Assembly: GCF_024506435.1 (NCBI RefSeq) | Contig: NZ_JANIET010000001.1 | Coordinates: forward strand, 2,418,001 to 2,482,000 | Length of the DNA stretch: 64,000 bases | DNA from: Pantoea trifolii | GTDB taxonomy: Bacteria > Pseudomonadota > Gammaproteobacteria > Enterobacterales > Enterobacteriaceae | Direction: 5' to 3' | Part shown: positions 1 through 7,956 of the stretch, one piece after another | Position numbering within the stretch: position 1 is the first letter of the stretch | Layout of the letters: each line of letters opens with the position of its first letter | Program-made: the position numbers and the translations under genes | The notes under the pieces: model-generated | The model's database searches: none | Seen by the model: only the letters and a program-made list of their open reading frames with translations | What the model was told of the DNA's origin: nothing

Positions 1-1
1 T

Positions 2-1771
2 TCTGTTTTAGTAAATTCACTTCCTACAGAACAACATCAGTGGGCTGATGATGTTACTGTTAGAATTAACCGCAGTATTGATGCAGATGTTTCTATTTGT
101 GTCTTAGATACTGGAGTGAACTATAACAACCCTCTTTTATCTAGTTTTTCTAACACATTGCTATCAACTGCGTGGGACTCATCGTGGCCCCTATTCGATG
201 ATTATAATCAAAGGCCCTATAACGATCATGGTTCCAGGCAAGCAGGGCTATGCATTTATGGGGACTTTCTATCAGCGATTTTGAGCAACCAGTTAATTTC
301 AATTCCCTACCATATAGAGTCTGGAAGAATACTACCTCCTCGGACTGCTAATAATCCGGCACTATATGGAGCCATTACTACGGGGACGTCAAGCCGCTTA
401 GAATTGGAAAATCCAAATTGGCGTAGAGTTTATTCACTTGCTGTAACTGCTGAACCTAATGCTATCGGCGGGCAACCATCATCATGGTCTGCTGAAATTG
501 ATAAATTTTGTTTTGGTCTAGAAGACGACATCCAAAGGTTATTCGTTATATCAGCAGGGAATTCCCAGCCAACAAACTTAAATTTAGATTATTGGGATTC
601 TGTTACTCTCGCTGAAATTGAAGATCCAGCTCAGTCATGGAATGCCTTAACGATAGGGGCTTATACAGATAAAACCACCCATACAGATCCAGAATACATG
701 GGATGGTCTCCTTTTGCAGCTTCGGAAGATATTGCACCTTCCACAAGATCATCTATATCGTGGGGCTGGAGAAAACATGCGCCTTATAAGCCAGATCTAG
801 TTGAAGAAGGTGGAAACAAGCTTTTATCTCCTAACCGCGATGAAATGACAAACACAATCGAGTTATCGTTACTTACTACGTCCGGTAGAGCCTCAAATCA
901 GTTATTTGAGGTTAATTCTGACACTAGTGCCGCCTGTGCCCTTGTATCAAGACAAGCCGCATTGCTAATGGCTGAGTATCCAGAATACTGGCCTGAAACT
1001 ATAAGAGGTTTATTAGTCCATACAGCTAAGTGGACTAGCCGTATGCGTGAACGATATAGAACTGAGCTAAGTAGAAGCACAGCAAAATTAGCCAAAGAAA
1101 CTCTGCTCAGAATGGTTGGTTATGGCGTTCCTGATTTGCAACGAGCAATGCACAGCGCAGAAAATGCTCTGACATTAGTCTCCCAATCAGAAATGACCCC
1201 ATTTAATCGAACTGGCTCAGGGGATCCCACTCTTAATGAAATGCATCTATTTTCACTTCCTTGGCCTATTGAAGCATTACGCCTGCTACCTCCTGAAACC
1301 AATGTCACTTTAAGAATAACGTTATCCTATTTTATTGAACCAAATCCAAGTCAAAAAGGGTTCAGACGACAGTATACTTATCAATCTCACGGCTTAAGAT
1401 TTGCGGTTATAAGACCTAACCAGTCACTTGATAATTTTAGAGCATCAATAAACCGCAATGCTAATAGTGAGGAGTACAATGGGCCGGAAGGAGATGCATC
1501 AGGATGGTCTCTGGGACCTCAGTTGAGAGCTCGAGGTTCCTTACATTCAGATGCCTGGAAAGGTAGTGCTGCGGATTTAGCAGAGATGAATATTATAGCA
1601 GTTTATCCCGTAGGTGGATGGTGGAAATATCGAACTGCACAGGATCGCTACGCTAATCGGGTTAGATATAGTTTATTAGTCAGTATTGATGTTCCTGATG
1701 AAAATATTGATATATACAGTGAGGTTGAAAATTTAGTTAACATTGAAAATCAAATAAGCATTGATGTATAG
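2..1771 (+). CDS. Subtilisin-like serine protease (S8), 5' partial, possible IetS
   Basis: The reading frame is open to the left edge, so the N-terminus is missing. The S8 catalytic residues are visible: Asp in VLDTGV (about nt 101-118), His in NDHGSRQAG (nt 220-246), the oxyanion Asn in ISAGNS (nt 550-567) and the nucleophile Ser in NSDTSAACA (nt 916-942). The Ser box is atypical, with Asp for Gly before Thr-Ser and Ala for the usual Pro. About 270 residues follow the Ser box, which is long for a secreted subtilisin. No signal peptide can be judged. Stand-alone cytoplasmic subtilases of this kind pair with an upstream AAA ATPase in IetAS defence/exclusion modules, and a retron follows here. 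The ATPase would lie left of the window, so the IetS assignment is inference. The S8 family call is firm. Confidence 0.85.
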   Translation, partial: SVLVNSLPTEQHQWADDVTVRINRSIDADVSICVLDTGVNYNNPLLSSFSNTLLSTAWDSSWPLFDDYNQRPYNDHGSRQAGLCIYGDFLSAILSNQLISIPYHIESGRILPPRTANNPALYGAITTGTSSRLELENPNWRRVYSLAVTAEPNAIGGQPSSWSAEIDKFCFGLEDDIQRLFVISAGNSQPTNLNLDYWDSVTLAEIEDPAQSWNALTIGAYTDKTTHTDPEYMGWSPFAASEDIAPSTRSSISWGWRKHAPYKPDLVEEGGNKLLSPNRDEMTNTIELSLLTTSGRASNQLFEVNSDTSAACALVSRQAALLMAEYPEYWPETIRGLLVHTAKWTSRMRERYRTELSRSTAKLAKETLLRMVGYGVPDLQRAMHSAENALTLVSQSEMTPFNRTGSGDPTLNEMHLFSLPWPIEALRLLPPETNVTLRITLSYFIEPNPSQKGFRRQYTYQSHGLRFAVIRPNQSLDNFRASINRNANSEEYNGPEGDASGWSLGPQLRARGSLHSDAWKGSAADLAEMNIIAVYPVGGWWKYRTAQDRYANRVRYSLLVSIDVPDENIDIYSEVENLVNIENQISIDV

Positions 1772-1804
1772 TCAATAGCCTTATTTTAACTGTAAAACTA
1801 GAAG

Positions 1805-1839
1805 CAAGGCTGCCTCATATTAATGGTAGCTTTGTTTTC
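1805..1839 (+). terminator. Probable intrinsic terminator after the subtilase
   Basis: CAAGGCTGCC (1805-1814) pairs with GGTAGCTTTG (1825-1834) through ten pairs, two of them G-U. A short T-rich run follows. It sits between the convergent subtilase and retron genes. Confidence 0.55.
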
Positions 1840-1874
1840 TGGTCTAAGATTATACAGATTATATATGAACAACA

Positions 1875-3548
1875 TTAACTCAGTCTTTTTTGATAATCAC
1901 AAATCACAAGATAAAACAAATCTATTATCATTTTAAAATTAGAAAAATCTATCTCTTTATGATTTTGTTTGACAATCAATTCTGCAAATTTTCTTTTCCC
2001 AAAGTAAAGACTTTTGTCGAAATTATTACTGGCTGAGAATGTTTTATCACCTAATTTTTTTGAGAGGGTTTTACAATCAAAAAAATCTTCAATTTTTGTT
2101 TCTCTTTTTTCGTCTATAAGAGGTGTCTTTACAACATAAAGATTTTCACAAACATATGTATATCCATCATGTATTTCTCTCGTATCTGAGAAATCGCGAT
2201 TAATTAATCCCTCAATACCATTAGAACCACTATCATTATCCATAAGTAATATCACAGGATAATTTTGAGGTGGGCAAACAAATCCACTCATATTTTGCTT
2301 ATAGGTTTTAATTAACTTAATATTATTTCCAGCACCATCAGTTACATTTAGCAAATGACTTAATGTTTTAGTCTGTTTATAAAGGAATATGTTTATCTTC
2401 TTTTTTACTCCCTTTTTAATTAATTGTAATTCTGGATAGCTCCCAACAAGATTCTGGAAAGCATATTGCAGATAGATATTATCTGTTTCTCCTTCACAAA
2501 TAACTACCGTACTCTTGTTTGCAGCAAATGTTTTGTAAAAAAGGAATTTAGAATACATCTTATCAAAGGAATCAAGCGTGCCTTTATTTTTTGTATCATT
2601 ATTGTCATTCATTTTACTCCTGATGTGGTAGATAAAACTCAATATTCCATTTAATCTATCTAAGCTAACCTCCTCTATCCTATTATCAATAGAGATATAT
2701 GCAGAGTTAAGTTTGAAAAAACTATTCGTCATAGCCCTGGCAATATGCTTCAACTCATGCTTAACATTTACTTTTTTATTTACAACCAAACCTGTAACAT
2801 CTTGTCGTGAGTTTTTAAATTGCAATCTTGTCTTACCGGAATTAATTTTAAATCCGGCTCTTTCAATTTCTTTCTTTAGTTGCCCACTAACAACCACCTC
2901 ACGTTTCTGAAGACTAATTATTGACGCAGGAAATTTGTTTTGATTCGTAGAAAATGTAATATCATCAACATATCTGGTATAATAGCAATTATATTTTTTC
3001 GCTAAAGCGCTGAGTTTTACATCCAATATTTGAGCTATCAGATTAGATATTACAGGAGAACAAGGACTACCTTGAGGAAGCTTATTGTCGTAGCACGCAA
3101 TTTGAGCAAGGATAGATGAAACCTTATCAGACAAAGCAAACTCTCTATTATGGATAAAATACCCACGAACTCTACCGAAATTAATGGAATCAAAGAAGTT
3201 GGCTAAATCTATATTAAGCACCAGATCCTTATTTTTATGTTTATAGGCGTTGGTAAAAATTGATTTCCCTTTCACAAATCCGTGTGAAGATGTTTCAAAT
3301 TTCCTTTTTGCATTTATCTCATTAATACATTCCTGCAAACCTTTAGAAAGACGCCGTTGCAGTTCTTTAAGCTTCTTTTCTGGAACAGATATAATTCTCT
3401 CTCCTCCATTTTTCTTCTTTATTTTGAACTCTGTATATTTAGTCCTATTTTTGTATAAAGTATAAGTCAATGCTGCCGATGAGCATCCAAGGATTTTAGC
3501 TATATCAGACGTACTTTGAGCTTGTTTCAGTTTAGCTAAAAATGACAT
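1875..3548 (-). CDS. ret: Retron reverse transcriptase-Toprim fusion (type I-C, Eco2/Ec67-like)
   Basis: This 557-aa protein joins two enzymes. The N-terminal 310 or so residues are a retron-type reverse transcriptase, which makes the branched msDNA from the adjacent ncRNA. Visible are the LPQGSPCSPVISN fingers motif, the catalytic YTRYVDDITFS box (YVDD rather than the common YADD) and the retron-type VTG motif (DVTGLVVN). The C-terminal part carries a Toprim nuclease fold, with VICEGETDN (the Glu-containing motif) and ILLMDNDSG (the DxD motif). RT-Toprim fusions define the retron class of E. coli Eco2 (Ec67, 586 aa), in which the Toprim part is the anti-phage effector, so no separate effector gene is needed. 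A candidate msr-msd lies directly upstream on the same strand. The start MSFLAKLKQ is the only ATG giving a complete N-terminus. Confidence 0.92.
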   Translation of the reverse strand: MSFLAKLKQAQSTSDIAKILGCSSAALTYTLYKNRTKYTEFKIKKKNGGERIISVPEKKLKELQRRLSKGLQECINEINAKRKFETSSHGFVKGKSIFTNAYKHKNKDLVLNIDLANFFDSINFGRVRGYFIHNREFALSDKVSSILAQIACYDNKLPQGSPCSPVISNLIAQILDVKLSALAKKYNCYYTRYVDDITFSTNQNKFPASIISLQKREVVVSGQLKKEIERAGFKINSGKTRLQFKNSRQDVTGLVVNKKVNVKHELKHIARAMTNSFFKLNSAYISIDNRIEEVSLDRLNGILSFIYHIRSKMNDNNDTKNKGTLDSFDKMYSKFLFYKTFAANKSTVVICEGETDNIYLQYAFQNLVGSYPELQLIKKGVKKKINIFLYKQTKTLSHLLNVTDGAGNNIKLIKTYKQNMSGFVCPPQNYPVILLMDNDSGSNGIEGLINRDFSDTREIHDGYTYVCENLYVVKTPLIDEKRETKIEDFFDCKTLSKKLGDKTFSASNNFDKSLYFGKRKFAELIVKQNHKEIDFSNFKMIIDLFYLVICDYQKRLS

Positions 3549-3573
3549 ATATAAGCCTTAAATAAAAAATAGT

Positions 3574-3700
3574 GGGCACTATAGAAACTCTTTAGCACAG
3601 CGTGAGGTATTTCCCTCTGGCGTAAAGCATACTAGGGGCGTTGCCTCTAACATTTTTTTCACATATCACGAAACATGATACAAAATCTATCTATAGGCCC
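3574..3700 (-). ncRNA. Retron msr-msd RNA (candidate)
   Basis: The strip lies just upstream of the RT gene on its coding strand. The 5' end GGGCCTATAG (a1, complement of 3691-3700) can pair with CTATAGTGCCC (a2, complement of 3574-3584) with a single bulge, as retron a1/a2 ends do. Downstream of a1, ATAGATTTTG resembles the Ec67 branch region. The likely branching G is opposite 3687, about the 14th nucleotide (it is G15 in Ec67 as I recall). Next comes an msr hairpin, TATCAT-GTTTC-GTGATA (3663-3681). In the msd part, GAGG/CCTC closes the loop GAAATA inside a longer imperfect hairpin (about 3588-3632). The length, about 127 nt, fits Ec67. The exact ends are inferred. Confidence 0.7.
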
Positions 3701-3808
3701 GTTTTTTATAGTAACCAATTTTGACTAATTTTTCAACAGGTTACACTGCATAAATTTAAATCAAGATATATTCAAAAATAAATGGATATCGCCCAATGAA
3801 GGTGTACT

Positions 3809-5251
3809 TTAATGTTTTGTCTTCAATTCAAGATAAGGATGGTTCCAGCATATCTCACGGTTGGACACAAGCCCGTCATGCTCAATCGAACCGCATACCC
3901 CTGGATTAGCCACCACTGCTTCATACACCGCCTTACTTTCAATACCCTGGATCATATGCGAAAGCACACACCGACGAACACTCGCGGTGATCTTGCCCGG
4001 TTTAACCATAAAAGTCTGACGAACGGCATTACGTATGGCCCAGCCACGACCGGGGCAATTAACATGCTCACCAAGATAACGCGCCACCAACTTGTTAAGT
4101 GCCCTTCTCACTGGCTGCACAAATTCAATCCACTCGTCAGCCACACACACCGCTTCATTGTAACCATATAGCTCGCAAAGCTTCCGAAACGCAGCGCTGT
4201 CCTTGTGCTTACGGAACTCACCCAGAGAGTAAATCAGACTATATATAAGTAACTTAGCAACTTTTTGATCAACGTTGAACCGACGCATGATCTTCTTCTT
4301 GGTGATCTTCGCCAGCCGTTTACATTTGATGCCGTATCGCTCCAGTTCATGTTTCAGGATATTCAGTTGGCTGCTTTTGATATCATAGTTAATACCCTCA
4401 GCAACTTCCCATTTTATAGCAGCCTTTAGCGCCTGAAAGCCGCCGTTCTTCTCAAAGGAACGTGTTCCCCGCTCCGCCAGTTTATATTCAGGAAAGTATT
4501 CAACCACCAAAGGAACGCTTGAAACCATCCTGCAACCACGCTCAGCCAAATGCTGAAGGAAGTGAGACTTCAGAAGAGCCTCCCTTTCGTCCTCAGGAAC
4601 GTAAGCCTGAAGCTTATCAAGGTTGATACGCAACGCGCCCATACTGAGATATACCTGACGCATATATTGCTGGGTTTCACGGGATACATGCCGCGTAGAG
4701 TGGCGAGGCTTATTAAAGTGAGATAATGCTGTGTGGATTAATTGCTCTTCAGTCATGATCTTTTGGTCACGCTGGCGTTTACCCACAGACAGATAAACGT
4801 AACGGTCATCGCGCTGTTTGTAGTCATCAGGCGAGCTTTCAAACCAGCGTTTGAGGTATGCCTTAGACAAAGCAAAAGTGCGGCTTTTCCCGTTTCCATA
4901 GGAGTGGCTTTTAATATCGATAATTCCTGCATCTTTCAGCAACTCCAGCGCCCGGTCACAACACTGATATTTATCCTGTTTAAAAACGAAAGGTAATTCC
5001 TTTTTACCCAGCTCATTATATATTGGCGAATACTTTGTCCATGGATTATCCTCCGGAGTGTCTTTAGTATAAAGAAAGTTATTACAAATCAAATGCTGCA
5101 AAAACCGTTGAATATCCAGATAGTATGACGGAGACTGGCGACCATCTTTCCCAATAAAAGGTATGTTATGTACATCCTCAATGAACTTATTATAAGTATC
5201 GAGTGTAACCAGAATAGCACGCTTAATAATATAACCCGCAGAATATTTCAC
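3809..5251 (-). CDS. Divergent single-subunit polymerase (family A/Pol I-T7 RNAP fold)
   Basis: No close family is recognised, but all three palm/fingers motifs of the family A superfamily appear in order and spacing. Motif A is YDIKSSQLNIL (near residue 290), with Asp and a Ser-Gln similar to the DYSQIEL of Pol I. Motif B is VAKLLIYSLIYSLGEF (near 335), which aligns with the O-helix AKAINFGLIYG of Pol I and shares EF spacing with T7 RNA polymerase. Motif C is SIEHDGLV (near 460), matching VHDEL. The motif A Glu of Pol I is replaced, so sugar selectivity may differ. There is no exonuclease domain. The GTG at 5251 is preferred because GAGG lies 6 nt upstream; an ATG at 5278 has no such site. 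It probably replicates the element or serves as a defence polymerase; DNA versus RNA synthesis cannot be told. Confidence 0.62.
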   Translation of the reverse strand: MKYSAGYIIKRAILVTLDTYNKFIEDVHNIPFIGKDGRQSPSYYLDIQRFLQHLICNNFLYTKDTPEDNPWTKYSPIYNELGKKELPFVFKQDKYQCCDRALELLKDAGIIDIKSHSYGNGKSRTFALSKAYLKRWFESSPDDYKQRDDRYVYLSVGKRQRDQKIMTEEQLIHTALSHFNKPRHSTRHVSRETQQYMRQVYLSMGALRINLDKLQAYVPEDEREALLKSHFLQHLAERGCRMVSSVPLVVEYFPEYKLAERGTRSFEKNGGFQALKAAIKWEVAEGINYDIKSSQLNILKHELERYGIKCKRLAKITKKKIMRRFNVDQKVAKLLIYSLIYSLGEFRKHKDSAAFRKLCELYGYNEAVCVADEWIEFVQPVRRALNKLVARYLGEHVNCPGRGWAIRNAVRQTFMVKPGKITASVRRCVLSHMIQGIESKAVYEAVVANPGVCGSIEHDGLVSNREICWNHPYLELKTKH

Positions 5252-6235
5252 AGAACACCTCGTGATTGAAAGTTGCATAACACAAGAAATACAGTCGTTT
5301 TTTACAACTGTCCTTTTACACCATTAATTACGAATACCTTCACGAAGGCCAATTTTTTTTCATATTACCAATACGCTCATAACACTCACGCTCTTCTCGC
5401 TCTATTCCGCTGCTGCTGATTATCACTATTAATATGGCACTGACATACATATACTATATAGTGAGTATTATAGGGTTATACCTGATAACTACCTTGATGG
5501 TTGCATTAACCGGCATAATTAACAAAAATGTAGAGTCGTAAATACAAACATAGATTCTGTGTTATGGGGATAATCATTAATCCCTGCGGTTAATACTGGG
5601 ATACTAAAGTCAATATTCGGAATAAAAAATCATCGGCGGTTTTCCCCTACCATTGTACGAGGTGCAGATCTGACACAAAACGGCATCGGTAGTTAGCCGG
5701 TCTGTCATATCAAAATCCGCCAACGTTAGGCGGTTTAAAGCGATGCTTTTTCGCAAATGATGTATTTCTCCTCCCCCTCTGGCCGACCAATCAATGAAGT
5801 AACAGGCCTATAAATCTGCCGGACTGGTCGCCATACAACAGGCTGATGACGAAGCGGACAGTCCCCTTGCTTATGAACGAATTGCTGGTGAAGAACAGCA
5901 ACCCGACTCTGCGCTGAATGCAGAATTGCACAGCCAGAAACCAGGTTTGCCCACAAAGCCGCAATCACTAAATCACTCAATCACTTTTTTCAAAGCGCCA
6001 AATGTTTTCGTCATCGTTAGCCTGCCAGTGCTGAGTAGTGTTGATCGCCCATTTTCAGCAACCAGGCGAGTTAACCCATCTACATACCCTCCCGATATCC
6101 TCTTTGAACGATTTCAGCGAAAAGCTCATCAACAAACCTTGTTGCGATTATGGGTATTCAGCGACAGAATAGTCATCACAATCGATCCACATTTCAACAG
6201 ATTGCGATCACTTACAACGTAAGGTTAAGAGGCCT
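5252..6235. other. Gene-poor AT-rich stretch with a possible coding remnant
   Basis: No convincing gene is seen. On the plus strand, nt 5803-5960 read in one frame as an acidic, Gln/Ala-rich peptide (AIQQADDEADSPLAYERIAG is part of it) after an in-frame stop at 5800. The frame continues to 6222 with composition unlike a structured protein. It has no good start and may be the relic of a decayed gene. A 10-bp palindrome, ACTATATAGT, lies at 5453-5462. The promoters of the polymerase-like gene and of the EVE-Mrr pair must lie in this interval. Confidence 0.4.
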
Positions 6236-6688
6236 ATGAATACCGATTTGATGCCCAATTTCTGGAAGCTGTCACATGGCTGGAAGGAGTTCTCATTCCT
6301 GGATATGGTCGAATGTATTGATGAAAAGCTCGTCTACATTCACCGCACGACCGCTGGTAAAGGGCAGTCTTCCGTCAGCCAAGCAGAGGAGTTTGTAAAC
6401 GCTCCGATTGGTGATTACTTCTACCTGACCCACGGTAATCAGGGTGTATACCTGCTTGGTCAGTTCACTGGCCCGGTTAACTACTTCACAAAACATAGTG
6501 ATGGTTGGATGGACAGACCATTCCGGCTGATCCACAAAGCTAATGCCAGAGAGGCGTATTATGGCGTCGAGAAATGGTGGACACCTAATCACAACTCTAC
6601 CTTTGTTAAGGTTCCGCACCACGAATATGATTTATTTGAAGAGCTGATATTGACGCCCTATTTTGATATCAACCTGAAAGATTTTTAG
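6236..6688 (+). CDS. PUA/EVE-like protein, probable modified-base reader of a restriction pair
   Basis: A 150-aa soluble protein. Its middle, IGDYFYLTHGNQGVYLLGQF, resembles the beta-strand core of PUA-like/EVE domains, where a GD turn precedes a strand and is followed by an Ile/Leu-Gly strand. DGWMDRPFRLI then fits the W-x-x-R signature seen in EVE-like domains of type IV restriction proteins. Such domains flip out and bind modified cytosines. It lies 67 bp ahead of an Mrr-type nuclease gene on the same strand, which suggests a recognition subunit split from its nuclease. A purine-rich AAGAGG precedes the ATG closely. The EVE assignment comes from pattern and context only. Confidence 0.5.
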   Translation: MNTDLMPNFWKLSHGWKEFSFLDMVECIDEKLVYIHRTTAGKGQSSVSQAEEFVNAPIGDYFYLTHGNQGVYLLGQFTGPVNYFTKHSDGWMDRPFRLIHKANAREAYYGVEKWWTPNHNSTFVKVPHHEYDLFEELILTPYFDINLKDF

Positions 6689-6755
6689 ATAAATCTCAAG
6701 GATGATTCTCTAAGGAGAAAATCACTAAGCAATCACTGTAAAATAATAAGGGATA

Positions 6756-7901
6756 ATGATGATTTATCAATGCTATTCATGTTCTAGAACAACCTTCGAA
6801 ACAAGCTGTCCGTGGTGCTCTCCAGATGTATCTGGAACATTTCGGCAAATGACGCCATTAGATCCATCCTATTACCCTGATTTCCAGTACCAGTCTAAAG
6901 GCATCATAAAAGATTTATTTGGTAAGAAGAAAGAGCAGTCCCAACTCAACGCCCTGCTTGAAAATGTTCTTCTGAAATATGCCACACTGAAAGATCCTTA
7001 TTTTACCAATTTCATTCACACATCAAGATTTTCATATAACAATCAGGAGGGCAACAGTAAAATAAATAGTGAAAGCAATAGTGATTATTCAGAGATCCGA
7101 TTATTCCAGGAAGTACTGATTAGAAAAGGCTTCAACGAACTGGAGCAGTTACCATCTTTATTAGACAAACTATTGCTGACAACTTCGTTCAACTCTATAT
7201 ATTCAGGGTTTGCCCGTGAGGTTAAGCGCCATATCAAGCCAACCCTTACCGAGACATTAAAATCATGGATAGAAGAGGCCGGTACAACTTATCGTGCAGA
7301 TCTTTCTTTATTCCTGTATTACCTGTGGAGTAATAAGATTCAGTACCCTGCTATAGTATATAACGAGCAGGCAGAAAGTACACCGGGCACACCATTATTA
7401 TCATTTGACTCTATCGAAAAATTCCTTACTCTCTGCGAGAGTATATATTTTGATATTTTAGTAGACAGATTAGCCACCCGCCTTGAACATTTTAACCCAA
7501 ACAAATTTGTCACAATGTATCTTGTCGATGCAATGGATGGTTTCCAGTTTGAGGCCTTCCTGGTTGAAATATTCCAGACTATAGGGTATGACGTTAAAGA
7601 AACAAAGAAAACACAGGATCAGGGGGCAGACTTATTCGTTACCCGCTTCGGGAAGAATATGGTTATACAGGCAAAGAATTATTCTGGCTCAGTTGGAAAT
7701 TCGGCAGTGCAGCAGGCAATTTCAGCAAAAGCATTTTATGGATGTGATGAAGCAATGGTTGTGACAAACTCTTACTTCACCCGGTCCGCTAAGGAATTAG
7801 CTGATTCCGCAATGGTTCGTTTGATTGACCGAAAAGAACTTCAAAACTACCTGGATGATTACAATCAGAAAATAATTGAAGATTTCCAGTCAGAATCATG
7901 A
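6756..7901 (+). CDS. Zinc-ribbon Mrr-type restriction endonuclease
   Basis: This 381-aa protein has three parts. Residues 5-22 form a zinc ribbon (CYSC and CPWC pairs). The middle is a helical region of unknown role. The C-terminal 120 residues are an Mrr_cat PD-(D/E)XK nuclease domain, with FEAFLVEIFQTIGYDV, the catalytic Asp in DQGADLFV, and the diagnostic Q-x-K in VIQAKNYSG. Mrr-family enzymes cut DNA carrying foreign methylation, so a type IV restriction role is likely together with the upstream EVE-like protein. AAGGG lies upstream of two adjacent ATG codons (6756 and 6759). A strong hairpin follows the stop. Base composition is AT-rich like the rest of the left island. Confidence 0.85.
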   Translation: MMIYQCYSCSRTTFETSCPWCSPDVSGTFRQMTPLDPSYYPDFQYQSKGIIKDLFGKKKEQSQLNALLENVLLKYATLKDPYFTNFIHTSRFSYNNQEGNSKINSESNSDYSEIRLFQEVLIRKGFNELEQLPSLLDKLLLTTSFNSIYSGFAREVKRHIKPTLTETLKSWIEEAGTTYRADLSLFLYYLWSNKIQYPAIVYNEQAESTPGTPLLSFDSIEKFLTLCESIYFDILVDRLATRLEHFNPNKFVTMYLVDAMDGFQFEAFLVEIFQTIGYDVKETKKTQDQGADLFVTRFGKNMVIQAKNYSGSVGNSAVQQAISAKAFYGCDEAMVVTNSYFTRSAKELADSAMVRLIDRKELQNYLDDYNQKIIEDFQSES

Positions 7902-7909
7902 GGTCACAA

Positions 7910-7932
7910 CGGAGTGGTTATAGGCCACTCCG
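7910..7932. terminator. Hairpin between convergent mrr-like and DUF927 genes
   Basis: CGGAGTGG (7910-7917) and CCACTCCG (7925-7932) form a perfect 8-bp stem around a 7-nt loop. No clear U-tract follows on either strand. It is placed where a shared transcription stop is expected. Confidence 0.5.
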
Positions 7933-7956
7933 CTCCCCCCTTATCAAGCTGTAAAA

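Noticed and set aside
5926-6222. A 98-codon plus-strand frame from a TTG
   Set aside because: No ribosome site, no recognisable fold and a random-looking C-terminus; treated as part of a possible remnant instead of a gene.
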